Origin: an uncultured Coriobacteriaceae bacterium
GTDB lineage: Bacteria > Actinomycetota > Coriobacteriia > Coriobacteriales > Eggerthellaceae
Assembly: GCA_900550385.1 (NCBI GenBank)
Contig: URRZ01000053.1
Coordinates: forward strand, 1 to 15,213
Direction of reading: 5' to 3'
Length of the DNA: 15,213 nt
Shown here: piece by piece, positions 14,430 through 15,213 of the stretch
How the letters are laid out: each line of letters begins with the position of its first letter
Numbering within the stretch: position 1 is the stretch's first letter
Notes under the pieces: model-generated
Told to the model about the DNA's origin: nothing
Database searches by the model: none
The model's input: only the letters and a program-made list of their open reading frames with translations
Made by a program: the position numbers and the translations under genes

Positions 14430-15001
14430 TTCGACATCAATGAGGACTCGAGCATCGACTGGGACTCGGCGGTGGGAGTCCAGGTCTTGTCGATGAGCTC
14501 GTAATCGAGCGTCAGGGGGTCGGTCTCGTTGGTCGGCAGGCCGTCGAGGACGTCCATGACCGTTTGGCCGATGACCTGGTAGATCTCGTCCATCGACATC
14601 GAGTAGATGGACTCGTCGTTCAGCAGGTCGGTGGTGGCGTCGTTCAAGGCATCGTTGAACTGGGAGAAGCTCTTGGTGGTGAGGACGACCGTCGCGGTGG
14701 CGGTATCGCCGTTGACGGTCACGTCATCGATGCGGTAGTCGAACCCGGTGAGATAGGAGGTGACGAACTCCTCCGGATCGATCCCGAAGCTCTCGAGCTG
14801 GCTGACGTTCGGATCGCTGGTGAGCTCCTCCAAATAGGCGGGATCGAGGTTCTTGATGTCATCGAGCTCTTCGGTAAGCGAATCGCGGATGAGCTTCTCG
14901 TTGTCCTGCCCGCATGAGGTGAGGAATCCGCATGCAAGCAAGCAGGTTAGAAGCAAGACGAAGAAGGACGCGATTTTGATTCGAGGACTGGAACGGAACA
15001 T
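14426..15001 (-). CDS. Putative lipoprotein of unknown function
   Basis: 191 residues. A basic start (RSSPRIK) precedes a hydrophobic stretch (10-28) and a lipobox L27-T-S-C30, so the mature protein is expected to be a lipid-anchored surface protein beginning at C30. The mature part is acidic. It opens with a helical segment (LIRDSLTEELDDIKNLDP), followed by strand-like TVNGDTATATVVLTTKSFSQF, the layout of NTF2-like or DUF4878/DUF5105-type lipoproteins common in Actinobacteria and Firmicutes. I cannot name the family with certainty. The ATG at 15001 is preferred to upstream codons because of the ribosome-binding site at 15005-15014. A -10-like TATACT occurs about 70 bases upstream. It lacks catalytic motifs I recognise and is convergent with the thioesterase gene. 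Confidence 0.75.
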   Translation of the reverse strand: MFRSSPRIKIASFFVLLLTCLLACGFLTSCGQDNEKLIRDSLTEELDDIKNLDPAYLEELTSDPNVSQLESFGIDPEEFVTSYLTGFDYRIDDVTVNGDTATATVVLTTKSFSQFNDALNDATTDLLNDESIYSMSMDEIYQVIGQTVMDVLDGLPTNETDPLTLDYELIDKTWTPTAESQSMLESSLMSN

Positions 15002-15004
15002 GAT

Positions 15005-15014
15005 CCCCACCTTT
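15005..15014 (-). promoter_or_regulatory. Ribosome-binding site fixing the lipoprotein start
   Basis: On the minus strand AAAGGTGGGG ends 3 bases before the ATG at 15001. The frame is open to 15061, but a longer form would put 20 charged residues ahead of a clean lipoprotein signal, so the shorter start is preferred. Confidence 0.65.
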
Positions 15015-15067
15015 CGTCGGAATTGACTGAACGGAGCTTTGCAAACCCGCAAAAACTCCACGACACG

Positions 15068-15073
15068 AGTATA
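15068..15073 (-). promoter_or_regulatory. Possible -10 element for the lipoprotein gene
   Basis: TATACT on the minus strand, one mismatch from TATAAT, would start a transcript near 15061 with a leader of about 60 bases. No convincing -35 lies upstream; a 9-bp palindrome-like CCCTAAGGG (15074-15082) abuts the element and could be an operator. The core GTATAC is itself palindromic, so plus-strand activity is also conceivable. Confidence 0.35.
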
Positions 15074-15149
15074 CCCTTAGGGGATGGGTACGCAGACCTT
15101 AAACGCCGATTAAATGAGGCTGAGGATGCAAATATGTGGCTCTTCGGTG

Positions 15150-15213
15150 GTTTCTGTGGGAGAGATTCCGGCATAGGCCCAGCTCAGCGGGCGAAAACAA
15201 CGATCTGGAACTG
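15150..15213 (+). promoter_or_regulatory. Probable 5' half of a glycine riboswitch aptamer (cut by the window end)
   Basis: GGGAGAG at 15158-15164 matches the conserved GGAGAG element of glycine aptamers. It is followed by TTCCGG (15166-15171), which pairs with CTGGAA (15205-15210) over 6 positions including one G-U, as the aptamer's P3a stem should. Between these arms, GCCC (15177-15180) pairs with GGGC (15189-15192) as an inner hairpin. In the family the closing arm is followed directly by a C-rich step and CCGAAGG; here the window ends 3 bases after the arm, so the decisive motif is unseen. If correct, a glycine cleavage or glycine/alanine transporter gene lies just to the right on the plus strand. 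Confidence 0.45.

Noticed and set aside
15038..15053. Inverted repeat TTTGC/GCAAA in the lipoprotein leader
   Set aside because: The arms are only 5 bp and AT-containing, with no matching copies elsewhere in the window, so it may be chance.
15134..15213. A short plus-strand open frame at the right edge starting MWLFGGFCGRDSG
   Set aside because: It runs through the riboswitch-like stems, resembles no protein family I know, and its codons lack the GC-rich third positions of neighbouring genes.

Overview
The window looks like the chromosome of a high-GC anaerobic actinobacterium, most likely a Coriobacteriia/Eggerthellaceae-type gut organism. This rests on strongly GC-rich third codon positions throughout, an indolepyruvate:ferredoxin oxidoreductase (oxygen-sensitive chemistry) flanked by phenylacetate-CoA ligases and ACT proteins, a menaquinone prenyltransferase, and a VanW/G5-type envelope protein. 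The taxon is an inference from gene content; no rRNA or other marker is present. I see no mobile element, CRISPR array, tRNA or rRNA.

Left part (1-3340): the last 22 codons of an unknown upstream gene, then a 195-bp gap with two hairpins (the second a good intrinsic terminator), then a two-gene envelope unit. This unit is pgsA (phosphatidylglycerophosphate synthase) overlapping by ATGA with a 799-residue membrane-anchored VanW-family protein. The VanW gene ends in a triplicated 9-bp repeat that supplies three in-frame TAG stops.

Centre (3388-12344): a long, tightly packed plus-strand run: paaK-1, ACT-1, D-Ala-D-Ala carboxypeptidase, zinc-ribbon/FHA protein, iorA, iorB, ACT-2, paaK-2, gluQ. 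IorAB interconverts aryl-pyruvates and aryl-acetyl-CoA with ferredoxin. The PaaK ligases interconvert aryl-acetates and aryl-acetyl-CoA. The paired ACT proteins are candidate aromatic amino acid sensors. Together they make a module for aromatic amino acid fermentation to aryl-acetates, or the reverse (building aromatic amino acids from scavenged aryl acids). The ligase/ACT pair is present twice, on either side of iorAB and with its gene order reversed. A cell-wall carboxypeptidase and a phosphothreonine-reader protein sit inside the module. gluQ (glutamyl-queuosine tRNA-Asp synthetase) closes the run.

Right part (12411-15213): on the minus strand, menA followed by a small four-helix membrane protein of unknown function. 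Divergent from menA, with only 39 bp between, is a hotdog thioesterase that could be the DHNA-CoA hydrolase of menaquinone synthesis. The thioesterase stop overlaps, within a CTAG, the stop of a convergent lipoprotein gene. The last ~65 bp on the plus strand resemble the 5' half of a glycine riboswitch aptamer cut by the window end, implying a glycine-related gene just outside.

The most rewarding points are the duplicated aryl-acid ligase/ACT module with its embedded cell-envelope genes, the possible menA/thioesterase pairing, and the probable truncated glycine riboswitch.
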